Of a stretch of DNA of 64,000 bases, positions 30,170 to 39,067 are shown piece by piece. The stretch comes from Sedimentitalea sp042687825 (GTDB lineage: Bacteria > Pseudomonadota > Alphaproteobacteria > Rhodobacterales > Rhodobacteraceae). Numbering within the stretch: the stretch's first letter is position 1; each line of letters starts with the position of its first letter. The stretch is taken from NCBI RefSeq assembly GCF_042687825.1, contig NZ_JBHUQE010000014.1:1-64000 (forward strand), written 5' to 3'. The translations under genes were made by a program, and so were the position numbers. A model generated the notes under the pieces. That model did no database searches, was not told the origin of the DNA, and was given only the letters and a program-made list of their open reading frames with translations.

Positions 30170-30802
30170 TCAGGCCCGGTTTTCGTCCTCTTCGGCCGCG
30201 CTGTCCGTGGCCGGAGCGGTTTCGGCAAGGTCGACGTCTTCGGACGCGGCGCTGCCGATATCGTCGAACAGTTCCGCGATCTCGAACTCGGCGGCGGCCT
30301 CTTCTTCGGCGGCCAGTTCCTGGATCGACTTGCCAGAGGCTTGCAGTTCGGCCTCTTCGACCGAACGGGCGACGTTGATCGCGATTTCCGCGTCAACCTC
30401 GGGGTGCAGGACCACCGTAACCTTGTGCAGGCCCAGTTCCTTGATCGGCGCGGTCAGGACAACCTGTTTGCGGTCGACCGAGAACCCGTCTTCGGTAGCC
30501 ACATCGGCGATGTCGCGCGGTGTGACCGACCCATAGAGCGAGCCGGCATCGGATGCCGAGCGAATCACGACGAACTGCTGGCCGTCCAGCTTTTCGGCCA
30601 GGGCCTCGGCCTCTTTGCGGGTCTCCAGATTGCGCGCTTCCAGCTGCGCTTTCTGCGCCTCGAAATTGGCGATATTGGCGTCGGACGCGGACAGCGCCTT
30701 GCCCTGCGGCAGCAGGAAATTGCGCGCATAGCCGGACTTTACGTCGACGACGTCGCCCATCTGGCCCAGCTTGGCCACGCGTTCCAAAAGGATCACTTGC
30801 AT
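30170..30802 (-). CDS. rplI: 50S ribosomal protein L9
   Basis: L9 binds 23S rRNA at the L1 stalk base. The N-terminal motif [20 protein letters not shown] is complete, joined by the long central helix to the C-terminal domain. At 210 residues it is longer than the usual 149. The extra tail is very acidic ([18 protein letters not shown]), as in other Rhodobacterales. It is last in the rpsF-rpsR-rplI operon. Confidence 0.97.
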   Translation of the reverse strand: MQVILLERVAKLGQMGDVVDVKSGYARNFLLPQGKALSASDANIANFEAQKAQLEARNLETRKEAEALAEKLDGQQFVVIRSASDAGSLYGSVTPRDIADVATEDGFSVDRKQVVLTAPIKELGLHKVTVVLHPEVDAEIAINVARSVEEAELQASGKSIQELAAEEEAAAEFEIAELFDDIGSAASEDVDLAETAPATDSAAEEDENRA

Positions 30803-30814
30803 GTCAAACTCTCC

Positions 30815-31042
30815 TTACTTGACGGCATAGGGCAGCAGGGCGAGGAAGCGGGCGCGTTTGATGGCGCGGGCCAGTTCACGCTGCTTTTTCGCCGAGACGG
30901 CGGTGATCCGGCTGGGCACGATCTTGCCGCGTTCGCTGATATAGCGCTGCAGCAGGCGGGTGTCTTTGTAGTCGATGGCCGGTGCGTTGTCGCCCGAGAA
31001 GGGGCAAACTTTGCGGCGGCGGAAAAACGGTTTGGCTGCCAT
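30815..31042 (-). CDS. rpsR: 30S ribosomal protein S18
   Basis: The 75-residue length is normal for S18. It has the conserved core [19 protein letters not shown] and [20 protein letters not shown]. It binds with S6 on the platform of the 30S subunit. It is the middle gene of rpsF-rpsR-rplI. Confidence 0.98.
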   Translation of the reverse strand: MAAKPFFRRRKVCPFSGDNAPAIDYKDTRLLQRYISERGKIVPSRITAVSAKKQRELARAIKRARFLALLPYAVK

Positions 31043-31071
31043 GATTTACAGTCCTTTTCTCAAGCTTACGA

Positions 31072-31425
31072 TCAACGGCGGTCGCGACGACCGTCGCGTT
31101 CGTCGCGTTTCTGCATCTGCACCGACGGACCTTCTTTGTGGGCGTCGACCTTGATGGTCAGAACCCGCATCACGTCGTCATGCAAGCGCATCAGGCGTTC
31201 CATTTCCTGCACGGCCGGTGCCGGAGCATCGGTGCGCAGAAAGGCATAGTGGCCCTTGCGGTTCTTGTTGATCTTGTAGGCCATCGTCTTGACGCCCCAG
31301 TACTCGTGATCGACGAGGCTGCCGCCATTGTCCGACAGCACGGCACCAAAATGTTCGATAAGGCCTTCGGCTTGCGTGTTGGACAAATCCTGACGCGCAA
31401 TCATGACATGCTCATAGAGTGGCAT
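31072..31425 (-). CDS. rpsF: 30S ribosomal protein S6
   Basis: A 117-residue S6 starting MPLYEHVMIARQDLSNTQ, with YWGVKTMAYKINKNRKGHY and a basic tail. It pairs with S18. It is first in the operon; a promoter must lie in the 274 bases upstream, which otherwise hold no gene. Confidence 0.98.
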   Translation of the reverse strand: MPLYEHVMIARQDLSNTQAEGLIEHFGAVLSDNGGSLVDHEYWGVKTMAYKINKNRKGHYAFLRTDAPAPAVQEMERLMRLHDDVMRVLTIKVDAHKEGPSVQMQKRDERDGRRDRR

Positions 31426-31699
31426 GTGGACTCCTGTCTTGTTTCAAGGCGCATTTCAAAGGTGGGGCCATATCCCTTTCGCGGCCCCGCCACGAGAGAC
31501 TGCGCGGTTCAGTTGGTTGCGAAAGGATGGCCTCATATACACGGTTTGATCCGGGGAGCAAGGCCGCATGCCCGCAGGTTCAGCATGGCGATCACGATGG
31601 CAGGTGTCAGAGCCCGGCGGGCCTGACGCTTTGGTAACCATTCTACGTCTAGCCTGACGGCGTGAGAAGACATACGGCGACCTGGAAAGGGCAGATGAC

Positions 31700-32257
31700 A
31701 TGGACGATGGGCCACCGGGCACAACTGCGGTGAAGCCGCAGGCCTTCAGGCAGGCTGACCGGTTCACGAGGGCCGACAGCCCATATCTGCGTCGCGTTGT
31801 TCTGCGGTTCGTCGGGGTGGCTCTGTTTCTAAGTGCCGCCGGAATGTGGCTGCTGGATGGGGCCCCGCGCGCAGGCGAGGTTCTGCTGATCAAACTGGGC
31901 CTCAGCATTGTCTGTTTTTTTGCCGGTGCGGTCCTGCTGACCAGTCCGTGTGGCCGCGATCCGGGACAACGTCAGCTGCCGGCTACGGGCTATCGCCAAA
32001 AGGGGTCAATGGCGGTGCAACCTGCGCCGGGCATTGACGAAATGAGCAGGCGGCTCGCGACCGTGGGTGTCGCGGCCCGCGCGCACGAAAAATCGCGCAG
32101 GCGTTTGCGGATCGAGTTTCGAACACCGGGCTGCACGCTGCATATGCTTTTGAACGGACGGAAGTCGGTGCTGTCGCGCCCGGCATCGGGGGAGGCGGGC
32201 TGGCGGTGGCCGGCCTTTCTGCCATTTGCGCCGCATCGAAATCGCGGAATCGGCTGA
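31700..32257 (+). CDS. hypothetical membrane protein
   Basis: A 185-residue protein with two hydrophobic helices (about 35-52 and 64-81) and a basic cytoplasmic C-terminal half (SRRLATVGVAARAHEKSRRR). An AAGGG site precedes the ATG. No family is recognised. Confidence 0.6.
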   Translation: MDDGPPGTTAVKPQAFRQADRFTRADSPYLRRVVLRFVGVALFLSAAGMWLLDGAPRAGEVLLIKLGLSIVCFFAGAVLLTSPCGRDPGQRQLPATGYRQKGSMAVQPAPGIDEMSRRLATVGVAARAHEKSRRRLRIEFRTPGCTLHMLLNGRKSVLSRPASGEAGWRWPAFLPFAPHRNRGIG

Positions 32258-32469
32258 CGCGAAGCTCCGGCTGGGCGGGGCAGGCGCCCGGCGCAGTGGT
32301 CGTGATCGGAAATTGATGCAATCTGTGTTGACAGAATGTCTGTTTGCCATCCGAATAAGCGGATACCCTGCGGGTTCCACGTGCAATCCATTGCGTTGAT
32401 CTGGCGCAACCGGTGCCCGTGCTGCGGGAACCGAGTTGCTGTTCGCCGTTTGACCAGAGGAAATTTGAG

Positions 32470-33057
32470 ATGATACCCAAAATCGCCGCAGCCGCCGCGC
32501 TCGCTGTCTTTACCACGACCGGCAGCGCGGAAACCTGGTTGATAGATCCCGAGCATACCGAGGTCAGGGCCTATTGGGATCATGCCGGATTTTCCGAGCA
32601 GTCTCTGGAATTCACCCAGGTCGATGGGTCGCTGACCTTTTCGCTGAACGCGGTGCCCGAGTCTCAGGCGTTTTTCAGCATACCTGTCAGCAGCATGGAA
32701 ACCGGCGTTGAACGTTTCAACCACGATCTTTGGAGCTCGACTTTTTTCGATCTGGAGAACCATCCCAACATCACGTTCAGCTCGACCACATTTCAGCAGA
32801 CGGGGCCGAAAAAGTTGAAGGTCACGGGCGATCTGACGATCAAGGATGTGACGCGACCGGCGGTGTTTGACGTCACGGTGCACAATGTCGGCGAGCATCC
32901 GGTCGGCAAGTTCTTTGACTATTTCGCCGGCAACTGGTTGGGGGTGACCGCGGTGGCCACGATCAAGCGTTCGGAATGGGGAATGGGCGCCTTTGTTCCG
33001 ATGGGCTCGGATGAGATTCGGATCGTGATCAACTCGGAATTGCGGGCCGAGGAATAG
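32470..33057 (+). CDS. YceI-family periplasmic lipid-binding protein
   Basis: A 195-residue lipocalin-like protein. A signal peptide ends near TGSAE. The YceI fold follows, with IDPEHTEVRAYWDHAGFSE, MDP-type strands and the signature DLTIKDVTRPAVFDV, then GVTAVATIKRSEWGMG. YceI proteins bind isoprenoid quinone-like lipids. It converges on the cytochrome b561-YceI fusion gene 14 bases away. Confidence 0.92.
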   Translation: MIPKIAAAAALAVFTTTGSAETWLIDPEHTEVRAYWDHAGFSEQSLEFTQVDGSLTFSLNAVPESQAFFSIPVSSMETGVERFNHDLWSSTFFDLENHPNITFSSTTFQQTGPKKLKVTGDLTIKDVTRPAVFDVTVHNVGEHPVGKFFDYFAGNWLGVTAVATIKRSEWGMGAFVPMGSDEIRIVINSELRAEE

Positions 33058-33071
33058 AGCCGGTTCGGGGG

Positions 33072-34298
33072 TCAGGGGATGGTGCGTCTGGCCACCAGTT
33101 CGACCGCGATCGTCACGGTCTGGCCCAGAGTTTTCTGATCGGCCAACGCGGCACCGATGCCATAGTCCAGCCGGTTCAGGTCGACCTGGCCAGACATGGT
33201 TGCGACGTCGTCGTGGATTTGCAGGGAAAAGGGCAGCAAAACAGGCATCGAAATGCCGCGTAAGGTAAGTATGCCGTTGGCGACGTGGCCGGTGTCGGTT
33301 CGTTGGATTTCAGCAGAATAGGTGGCCGTGGGATGCGCCGCATGGTCAAGGAAATCCGGTCTCAGCGCCTGGTCCGTGACCGACCCCAGAGTCAGCGAAG
33401 CAATCGAGACCTCCACCCGCACCTGACCGGCAACTCCCGGCGCACTGGGGTCGGCATAGGCAATCGCGGCGGTCCAGTCGGCAAAGGCGCCGGTGACCGG
33501 CGTGCCCAGTTGGGTGATGGTCAGCGTCAGGCTGCCCTGTTCGACCTGCCAATCGGAACGCGGCTGGGCCAGTGGCTCGGGTGTGGCGACAGAACCGCGA
33601 TGCGCCGAGATCGCCCCGCTCAAAAGCCCGGCACCGAGTGCCATGGCCCAGACCGTCACCGCCAGAACAATGGGCAAGGCCGAGCGTGGATGCGCCTGTG
33701 GGTGCGGCAGGTCGCGGCGACCGAACCACATGCGCAGCAGGGTCTGGTCACGGTCGATCAGATGATGTTTCAGCGCGCCGGCGATGTGCAGCGCCAGGGC
33801 CACGACCAGAACCCATTCCAGCACTTTATGCAGCCCGGAAAGGATCGACGCCAGGACAGGATCGACGGGGATGAAGGGCAGGTTTTGACCGAAGGGCCAC
33901 CAGATCGGGGCAAAGCCGGTGGTGGCCGCATGACTGAACCACCCGGTCAGCGGTACCAGCAGCAGCGAGCCATAGAGCAGCCAATGTACGGTTTCGGCGG
34001 CCAGCAGTTCGATGCGTCGCTCGGGATGCAGAGGCCGCGGCTTGGTCTGGCTCATGGTCCAGGCGATCCGGGCCAGGGCGGTCAGGAATATGGTCAGGCC
34101 GAGGGTCTTGTGCATCGAGAACAGCAGGGCCGCGCGCGTCAGATCCGCCGCGCTGTCCGGCGTGGCCTGGCGAAACGCTTCGGCCATGCCATTGGCAGTG
34201 ATCCCCAGCGGAATGATGGTCACGATCAGCAGCGCTGTCAGCCAGTGAAAGAGCTTGCTGACAAACCCGTATCGGGCCGGTGAATTTCCGAGTCTCAT
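33072..34298 (-). CDS. cytochrome b561 / YceI fusion protein
   Basis: A 408-residue fusion. Residues 1-200 form a four-helix cytochrome b561 (KLFHWLTALLIV, HKTLGLTIFL, HWLLYGSLLLVPLTGWFSH, HIAGALKHHLIDRD), with the His pairs expected for two hemes. After a linker and a fifth helix (about 210-235), residues about 245-405 form a YceI domain (GTPVTGAFADWTAAIAYADP, LRGISMPVLLPFSL). A quinone-linked electron-transfer role is inferred from the fusion. It sits tail-to-tail with a free YceI gene. Confidence 0.88.
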   Translation of the reverse strand: MRLGNSPARYGFVSKLFHWLTALLIVTIIPLGITANGMAEAFRQATPDSAADLTRAALLFSMHKTLGLTIFLTALARIAWTMSQTKPRPLHPERRIELLAAETVHWLLYGSLLLVPLTGWFSHAATTGFAPIWWPFGQNLPFIPVDPVLASILSGLHKVLEWVLVVALALHIAGALKHHLIDRDQTLLRMWFGRRDLPHPQAHPRSALPIVLAVTVWAMALGAGLLSGAISAHRGSVATPEPLAQPRSDWQVEQGSLTLTITQLGTPVTGAFADWTAAIAYADPSAPGVAGQVRVEVSIASLTLGSVTDQALRPDFLDHAAHPTATYSAEIQRTDTGHVANGILTLRGISMPVLLPFSLQIHDDVATMSGQVDLNRLDYGIGAALADQKTLGQTVTIAVELVARRTIP

Positions 34299-34460
34299 CG
34301 CCTACTCCGCAGGGTGCCGGCCGAGGATAGGGGAAATCTGGCGGCATTCAACGCAGCGTGTCGCACAGGAGGTGCGCGGCACGTTGATCCGGGCGGCCGG
34401 CGGGCGTTGCCACAGGCGTCGGCGCAGGCTATGCCGGGGATAAAGCAGCGGAGGCACGTG

Positions 34461-35399
34461 ATGAGCAGAGCATTTGTATTTCCTGGCCAGGGTGCGCAGA
34501 CGATCGGTATGGGGCAGTCGCTGGCCCAGGCCTATCCGGCGGCGCGGGCGGTGTTCGAAGAGGTGGACGAGGCGCTGGGCGAGAGCTTGAGCGGACTGAT
34601 CTGGGACGGGGATATCGAGACTCTGACGATGACGCAGAATGCCCAGCCGGCTCTGATGGCGACTTCGCTGGCGGCAATGCGGGCGCTGCAGGCCGAAGGC
34701 GTGGAGACCAGTGCCGCGGATTTCGTCGCTGGCCATTCGCTGGGCGAGTATTCGGCGTTGGCAGCGGTGGGCGCGCTCAGTCTGGCGGACACCGCGCGTC
34801 TGTTGCGCACCCGGGGCGAAGCGATGCAACGCGCCGTACCGGTCGGTGTCGGCGCGATGGCGGCTCTGCTGGGGCTGGATCTGGCGGCCGTGCGCGAGGT
34901 CGCGCAGGAGGCAGCCCAGGGCGAGGTCTGCGAGGCGGCAAACGACAACGACCCGGCGCAGGTTGTGGTGTCGGGCCATAAAAAGGCAGTCGAGCGCGCG
35001 ATCGATCTGGCCAAGACCCGCGGGGCCAAACGCGCGGTGATGCTGCCGGTCAGCGCTCCGTTTCACTGCAAGTTGATGCAGCCGGCAGCCGAAGTCATGG
35101 CCGAGGCGCTGGCCTCGGTGGACATCCAGACGCCTGCCGTGCCGGTCATCGCAAATGTGTTGGCCGAACCGGTTTCGGACCCGCAGGCGATCCGCGATCT
35201 GCTGGTACGTCAGATCACCGGAGCGGTGCGTTGGCGCGAATCCGTTCAGGCCATGGCGGCACAGGGTGTCACGGAAATCTGGGAGATCGGTGCCGGTAAG
35301 GCCTTGTCGGGCATGGTGCGGCGTATCGATCGCAGCATCGCCTGCAAGGCTGTCGGCACGGCCGAAGACGCCAAGGCGGTTGCTGCCACGCTGGCCTGA
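34461..35399 (+). CDS. fabD: malonyl-CoA:ACP transacylase
   Basis: A 312-residue enzyme loading malonyl onto ACP for fatty-acid synthesis. It begins FVFPGQGAQTIGMG, has the nucleophile motif GHSLGEY (S93) and the catalytic His in SAPFHCKLM (H202). The start at 34461 follows GGAGG; a longer frame to 34314 is not real. It leads the fabD-fabG-acpP-fabF group. Confidence 0.97.
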   Translation: MSRAFVFPGQGAQTIGMGQSLAQAYPAARAVFEEVDEALGESLSGLIWDGDIETLTMTQNAQPALMATSLAAMRALQAEGVETSAADFVAGHSLGEYSALAAVGALSLADTARLLRTRGEAMQRAVPVGVGAMAALLGLDLAAVREVAQEAAQGEVCEAANDNDPAQVVVSGHKKAVERAIDLAKTRGAKRAVMLPVSAPFHCKLMQPAAEVMAEALASVDIQTPAVPVIANVLAEPVSDPQAIRDLLVRQITGAVRWRESVQAMAAQGVTEIWEIGAGKALSGMVRRIDRSIACKAVGTAEDAKAVAATLA

Positions 35400-35474
35400 A
35401 CGCCCGAAGGAACAGAGTAACCGCCGGCATCGTTTCGCTGCGCGCGAACTGTGCCGGAAGCAAGAGGAACACAC

Positions 35475-36212
35475 ATGTTTGATTTGACCGACAAGACCGC
35501 GCTGATCACCGGTGCGTCCGGCGGAATTGGCGCGGCGATTGCCCGCGCGCTGCATGGGGCGGGGGCGACGGTGGCCCTGTCCGGAACGCGTGTCGAGCCG
35601 CTGCAGGCGCTGGCCGCGGAACTTGGCGAACGGACGCATGTGCTGCCATGCAACCTGAGCGATGCCGCTGCTGTCGAGATGTTGCCGAAACAGGCCGCCG
35701 AAGCGATGGGGCGCGTCGATATCCTGATCAACAACGCCGGCATCACCCGGGACAATCTGTTCATGCGCATGTCCGATGCGGACTGGCAGAGCGTGATCGA
35801 TGTCAATCTGACCGCGACCTTCAAACTGTGCAAGGGCGTGATGCGGGGAATGATGAAGGCCCGTTGGGGCCGGATCGTGAATATCAGTTCTGTCGTGGGC
35901 GCGACCGGCAATCCGGGGCAGGCCAATTATGCCGCGTCCAAGGCCGGCATGGTCGGTATGACCAAGAGTCTGGCCTATGAGGTGGCCAGCCGCGGGATCA
36001 CAGCCAACGCGGTGGCACCGGGGTTCATCGAAACCGCCATGACCGACAAGCTGACGGACGATCAGAAAACTGCGATTCTGGACCAGGTGCCTGCCGGACG
36101 TATGGGTGGCGCCGACGAGATCGCTGCGGCGGTCCTTTATCTGTCCAGTCCGGAGGCGGGCTATGTCACCGGGGCGACGCTACACCTGAATGGCGGAATG
36201 GCGATGCTGTGA
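35475..36212 (+). CDS. fabG: 3-oxoacyl-ACP reductase
   Basis: A 245-residue SDR enzyme reducing 3-ketoacyl-ACP with NADPH. It has the Rossmann motif TGASGGIG (12-19), NNAG, and the catalytic Ser-Tyr-Lys set in NISSVVGATGNPGQANYAASKAG. Length and motifs fit FabG. It follows fabD and shares its last 33 bases with the convergent DUF2726 gene. Confidence 0.96.
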   Translation: MFDLTDKTALITGASGGIGAAIARALHGAGATVALSGTRVEPLQALAAELGERTHVLPCNLSDAAAVEMLPKQAAEAMGRVDILINNAGITRDNLFMRMSDADWQSVIDVNLTATFKLCKGVMRGMMKARWGRIVNISSVVGATGNPGQANYAASKAGMVGMTKSLAYEVASRGITANAVAPGFIETAMTDKLTDDQKTAILDQVPAGRMGGADEIAAAVLYLSSPEAGYVTGATLHLNGGMAML

Positions 36213-36884
36213 CGCGGACGGCTGCGGCGCTAGAACGCGCTGCAGCTGGCGCTGCAATTGCGGGGCCTGGATGTCCGGCGCGATCTCGATCAACGGCACA
36301 CCGGCGCGACTCAGCGCTTCTGTTTTGATGGCGTCGCGTGCGGGCTGATCGGTCCGGGGCTGATTGATCGCGTGCACCCTGCGTTGCACGTCGATTGCGC
36401 AGACGCACAGGCCAAAACGATCGAACACCGCAAAATCCAGCTGTCTGGAGTTGATCGTGGCGCAGGCATGCCGGCGATCATCGCTGCTGGCGCATCCGTG
36501 CCGGGGGGCGATGATGTCGCCCAGGCTGGTCCGGGTCGTGACCCGAAGGCCGCTGTCGGCGGCTTGCGCCGCATGTTCGATGATGGGCAACAGGCGCGAC
36601 TCCGCCGGGTTCAGAAGTCGGATACGCTCGAATCGGACTCGGGCAATGGCCTGCAGAGGATCGGCCGCGATCAACTTGTCAGCCGATTCCGCTTGGGGCT
36701 GCCGGCGCATAGCTGGCACACCCGGAGGGCGCGGCAAAGCGACGCCATGCGGCCGCTTGGCCAGACGGCTGACCAGAAACAAAAGAACCACAATGGCCAA
36801 GGCGATCAGCAGCCCCTGAACCTGATGCAGGTGCAGAAAGAAAACAGAAGCTTTGGCGGTTTCGCTGGCCTGAACAGCATTCAT
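36180..36884 (-). CDS. DUF2726-like membrane-anchored protein
   Basis: A 234-residue protein with one N-terminal transmembrane helix (LLIALAIVVLLFLVSRL) and a restriction-endonuclease-like DUF2726 domain (LLNPAESRLLPIIEHAAQ, then SRQLDFAVFDRFGLCVCAID). The DFAVFD and later CAID segments are placed like the D and E/D of a PD-(D/E)XK fold. The start is uncertain; 36884 is chosen because it precedes the helix. It lies antisense between fabG and acpP. Confidence 0.65.
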   Translation of the reverse strand: MNAVQASETAKASVFFLHLHQVQGLLIALAIVVLLFLVSRLAKRPHGVALPRPPGVPAMRRQPQAESADKLIAADPLQAIARVRFERIRLLNPAESRLLPIIEHAAQAADSGLRVTTRTSLGDIIAPRHGCASSDDRRHACATINSRQLDFAVFDRFGLCVCAIDVQRRVHAINQPRTDQPARDAIKTEALSRAGVPLIEIAPDIQAPQLQRQLQRVLAPQPSASQHRHSAIQV

Positions 36885-37184
36885 GACGGCACCGGGATTG
36901 ACAGGATACGGATTGCGCGGCTTGGGAAACAGACAAACCGCCAAAGGGCGGCATTTTGGTGGCGGGCTTGCGGCGCGACGATGATATCGGACGCATTTCT
37001 GAAAGCATTTGCCTAATCGTCAGTCTATGTTATAGGCGGCGCAGATTGGCGGGTGGGACAATGGCCTTGCACTGCCAAACCCGGACAGCCGGGATCGAGC
37101 CGCCTGATGAGGGCGAAACAAACCCACCCCAAGCGGGCTAGGGCAGACTTGGGCCAAGCGCCCGCAATGGAATGAGGAATGAAC
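36885..37184 (+). promoter_or_regulatory. 300-bp gap with the likely acpP promoter
   Basis: A candidate promoter TTGCCT (37009-37014), 16 bases, TATAGG (37031-37036) precedes acpP by about 150 bases, leaving a long leader. No gene is supported elsewhere in the gap. Confidence 0.5.
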
Positions 37185-37418
37185 ATGAGCGACGTCGCAG
37201 ACCGCGTTAAGAAGATCGTTGTGGAACATCTGGGTGTTGAAGAAGACAAGGTGACCGAGAACGCTTCGTTCATCGATGACCTGGGTGCGGACAGCCTGGA
37301 CACGGTCGAGCTGGTGATGGCGTTCGAAGAAGAGTTCGGCATCGAAATTCCCGACGACGCGGCAGAAACCATTCAGACCTTTGGGGACGCGGTCAAATTC
37401 ATCTCCGAAGCCTCCTGA
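37185..37418 (+). CDS. acpP: acyl carrier protein
   Basis: A 77-residue acidic ACP. The phosphopantetheine site is the serine in [16 protein letters not shown]. The start at 37185 has GAGG seven bases upstream; an ATG six bases earlier is too close to it. It carries intermediates for FabD, FabG and FabF, and also supplies the acyl chain for the LuxI reaction. Confidence 0.98.
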   Translation: MSDVADRVKKIVVEHLGVEEDKVTENASFIDDLGADSLDTVELVMAFEEEFGIEIPDDAAETIQTFGDAVKFISEAS

Positions 37419-37440
37419 ACGCGGGTACCACCGATTGAAA

Positions 37441-37476
37441 AAGCGGCGCTTCTAGCCACGGAAGCGCCGCTTTTTT
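37441..37476 (+). terminator. intrinsic terminator after acpP
   Basis: AAGCGGCGCTTC (37441-37452) pairs with GAAGCGCCGCTT (37461-37472) around an eight-base loop, followed by a T run. Confidence 0.93.
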
Positions 37477-37558
37477 CGTTTCGGCCATGGAAATGCTTGC
37501 GCATGACCGGGCTGTGCTGTCAGAATCCGAGTGAGGCAGGCAGACAACAAGCGGCGCA

Positions 37559-38098
37559 ATGATCCGTGCAGTTCCGAACATCAACACAACGCATCTAACC
37601 TTGCGGGCGATGCGGCCCGAGGATTTCGACAGGTTCGCGGAAATCTGGGCGACGCCCGAGGTGGTCCGCCATGTCGGCGGTCAGCCCTGGAGCCGGGGAC
37701 GGGCCTGGGAGTCGTTCCTGCGCAATGCCGGGCACTGGCACATGGCCGGGTTCGGCCAATGGGCGATTGTCGAACAATGTTCGCGCCGCATCGTCGGGCA
37801 GACCGGGTTCTTTTTCGGCGACCGGGCGCTGGGCGAGGATTTCGACCCTTATCCCGAGGCCGGCTGGATCCTGGCCCCAGAGGCCCAGGGCCGGCGATTG
37901 GGCATCGAGGCGGCAAAGGCGGCGCATGACTGGTTCGATCGGGTGATTCCCGGCCCGCTGGTGGCAAAGGTCAGTCCCGAGAATACGCCGTCGCTGAGGC
38001 TGGCGGCGGATATCGGCTATCGAGAAATTCGGCGGATCGACGCCAACGGCGAATCGATGGTCCTGCTGCGCCGCAATGGACCGCCCCAGCGGTTGTGA
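37559..38098 (+). CDS. GNAT-family N-acetyltransferase
   Basis: A 179-residue acetyltransferase of the RimJ/RimL-like type (Acetyltransf_3). It begins TTHLTLRAMRPEDFDRF and has the acetyl-CoA region PEAQGRRLGIEAAKAAHDW and then PENTPSLRLAADIGYRE. The substrate is unknown. It sits between acpP and the HisA paralogue. Confidence 0.88.
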   Translation: MIRAVPNINTTHLTLRAMRPEDFDRFAEIWATPEVVRHVGGQPWSRGRAWESFLRNAGHWHMAGFGQWAIVEQCSRRIVGQTGFFFGDRALGEDFDPYPEAGWILAPEAQGRRLGIEAAKAAHDWFDRVIPGPLVAKVSPENTPSLRLAADIGYREIRRIDANGESMVLLRRNGPPQRL

Positions 38099-38199
38099 CG
38101 CCGCAAATGATGCAGGCAGTGACGGATTAGAGGAACGGGCGGCCCCGTTTTGTGCTATCGTGCGCCGACTGCATATGGCCATCATTGGGGGGCAAGGTC

Positions 38200-38943
38200 A
38201 TGATGATTTATCCGACCATAGAAATTCAACACGGACGCTGCGTGTCGCTGGAAAAGGGCCGTCTGGACGAGGCGACCATCTGGCACGTCGATCCGGTCGA
38301 AACCGCACATGGCTTCGCGGTTGCCGGAGCCGAGTGGATGCATCTGACCGATTTCGATGCGGTCGAAGGGCGCGACGAGAACAGTGCGCTGGTCGAAGAG
38401 ATCATTCGGGCGGCGGGCATTCCGGTGCAGCTGGGCGGTGGATTTCGCAGCCGCGAGTCGGTCGAACGCTGGATCGACAAGGGCGCAGGCCGCATCGTGA
38501 TCGGCACGATGGCGGCCCATAACCCGGCGCTGGTGCGCGAACTGGCCGAGCATCATCCGGATCAGATCGTTCTGGCGGTGGATGTCTGGCGCGGACAGGT
38601 TATGACCGAGGGCTGGCGCACATCCAGCGCTCTCACGCCGGACAGCTTTATTTCGGCCTTTGGTGATACGCCTTTCGCCGGCATCATCATCACCGATATC
38701 GACAGCGACATGGATGAGGTCGATGCCCAGTTGGGCTTGATTGCCGGGCTGGCCGCGCATGCCAGATCGCAGGTGATCGCCAGCGGTGTGGTGCGCAGCA
38801 TCGACGACATCGCGCGGCTGACCTATGTGCCAAACATTTCCGGCGCGCTGGTGGGGCGGGCGCTATTTCGCAAGGCGGTGGATCTGGGCGAGGCTCTGGC
38901 CGTCGCGCAGCCGGGGCCCGAACCCGTGGCAGAGTTTCAATAG
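38200..38943 (+). CDS. HisA-like TIM-barrel isomerase paralogue
   Basis: A 247-residue protein of the HisA/HisF family. It starts MMIYPTIEIQHGRCVSL. Canonical HisA has an Asp at the acid/base position (AIDLKDG); here it is Glu (TIEIQHG). The second phosphate and loop regions (QLGGGFRSRESVERW, LAVDVWRG, IASGVVRS) are kept. No other his gene is nearby. It may be a HisA paralogue with altered substrate, or the true HisA with a tolerated change. Confidence 0.75.
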   Translation: MMIYPTIEIQHGRCVSLEKGRLDEATIWHVDPVETAHGFAVAGAEWMHLTDFDAVEGRDENSALVEEIIRAAGIPVQLGGGFRSRESVERWIDKGAGRIVIGTMAAHNPALVRELAEHHPDQIVLAVDVWRGQVMTEGWRTSSALTPDSFISAFGDTPFAGIIITDIDSDMDEVDAQLGLIAGLAAHARSQVIASGVVRSIDDIARLTYVPNISGALVGRALFRKAVDLGEALAVAQPGPEPVAEFQ

Positions 38944-39067
38944 CGGCCAACCACCTGGCCGCCGGGTTGCGAAAATGCGCTGATGCCTTGCGCTCGGTGC
39001 TCTTGCCCCCATGCCCCGGTGCGGGGTAAGAGCGGTGCGCAACAGAATGTTGGCAAGAGGGCAATTC

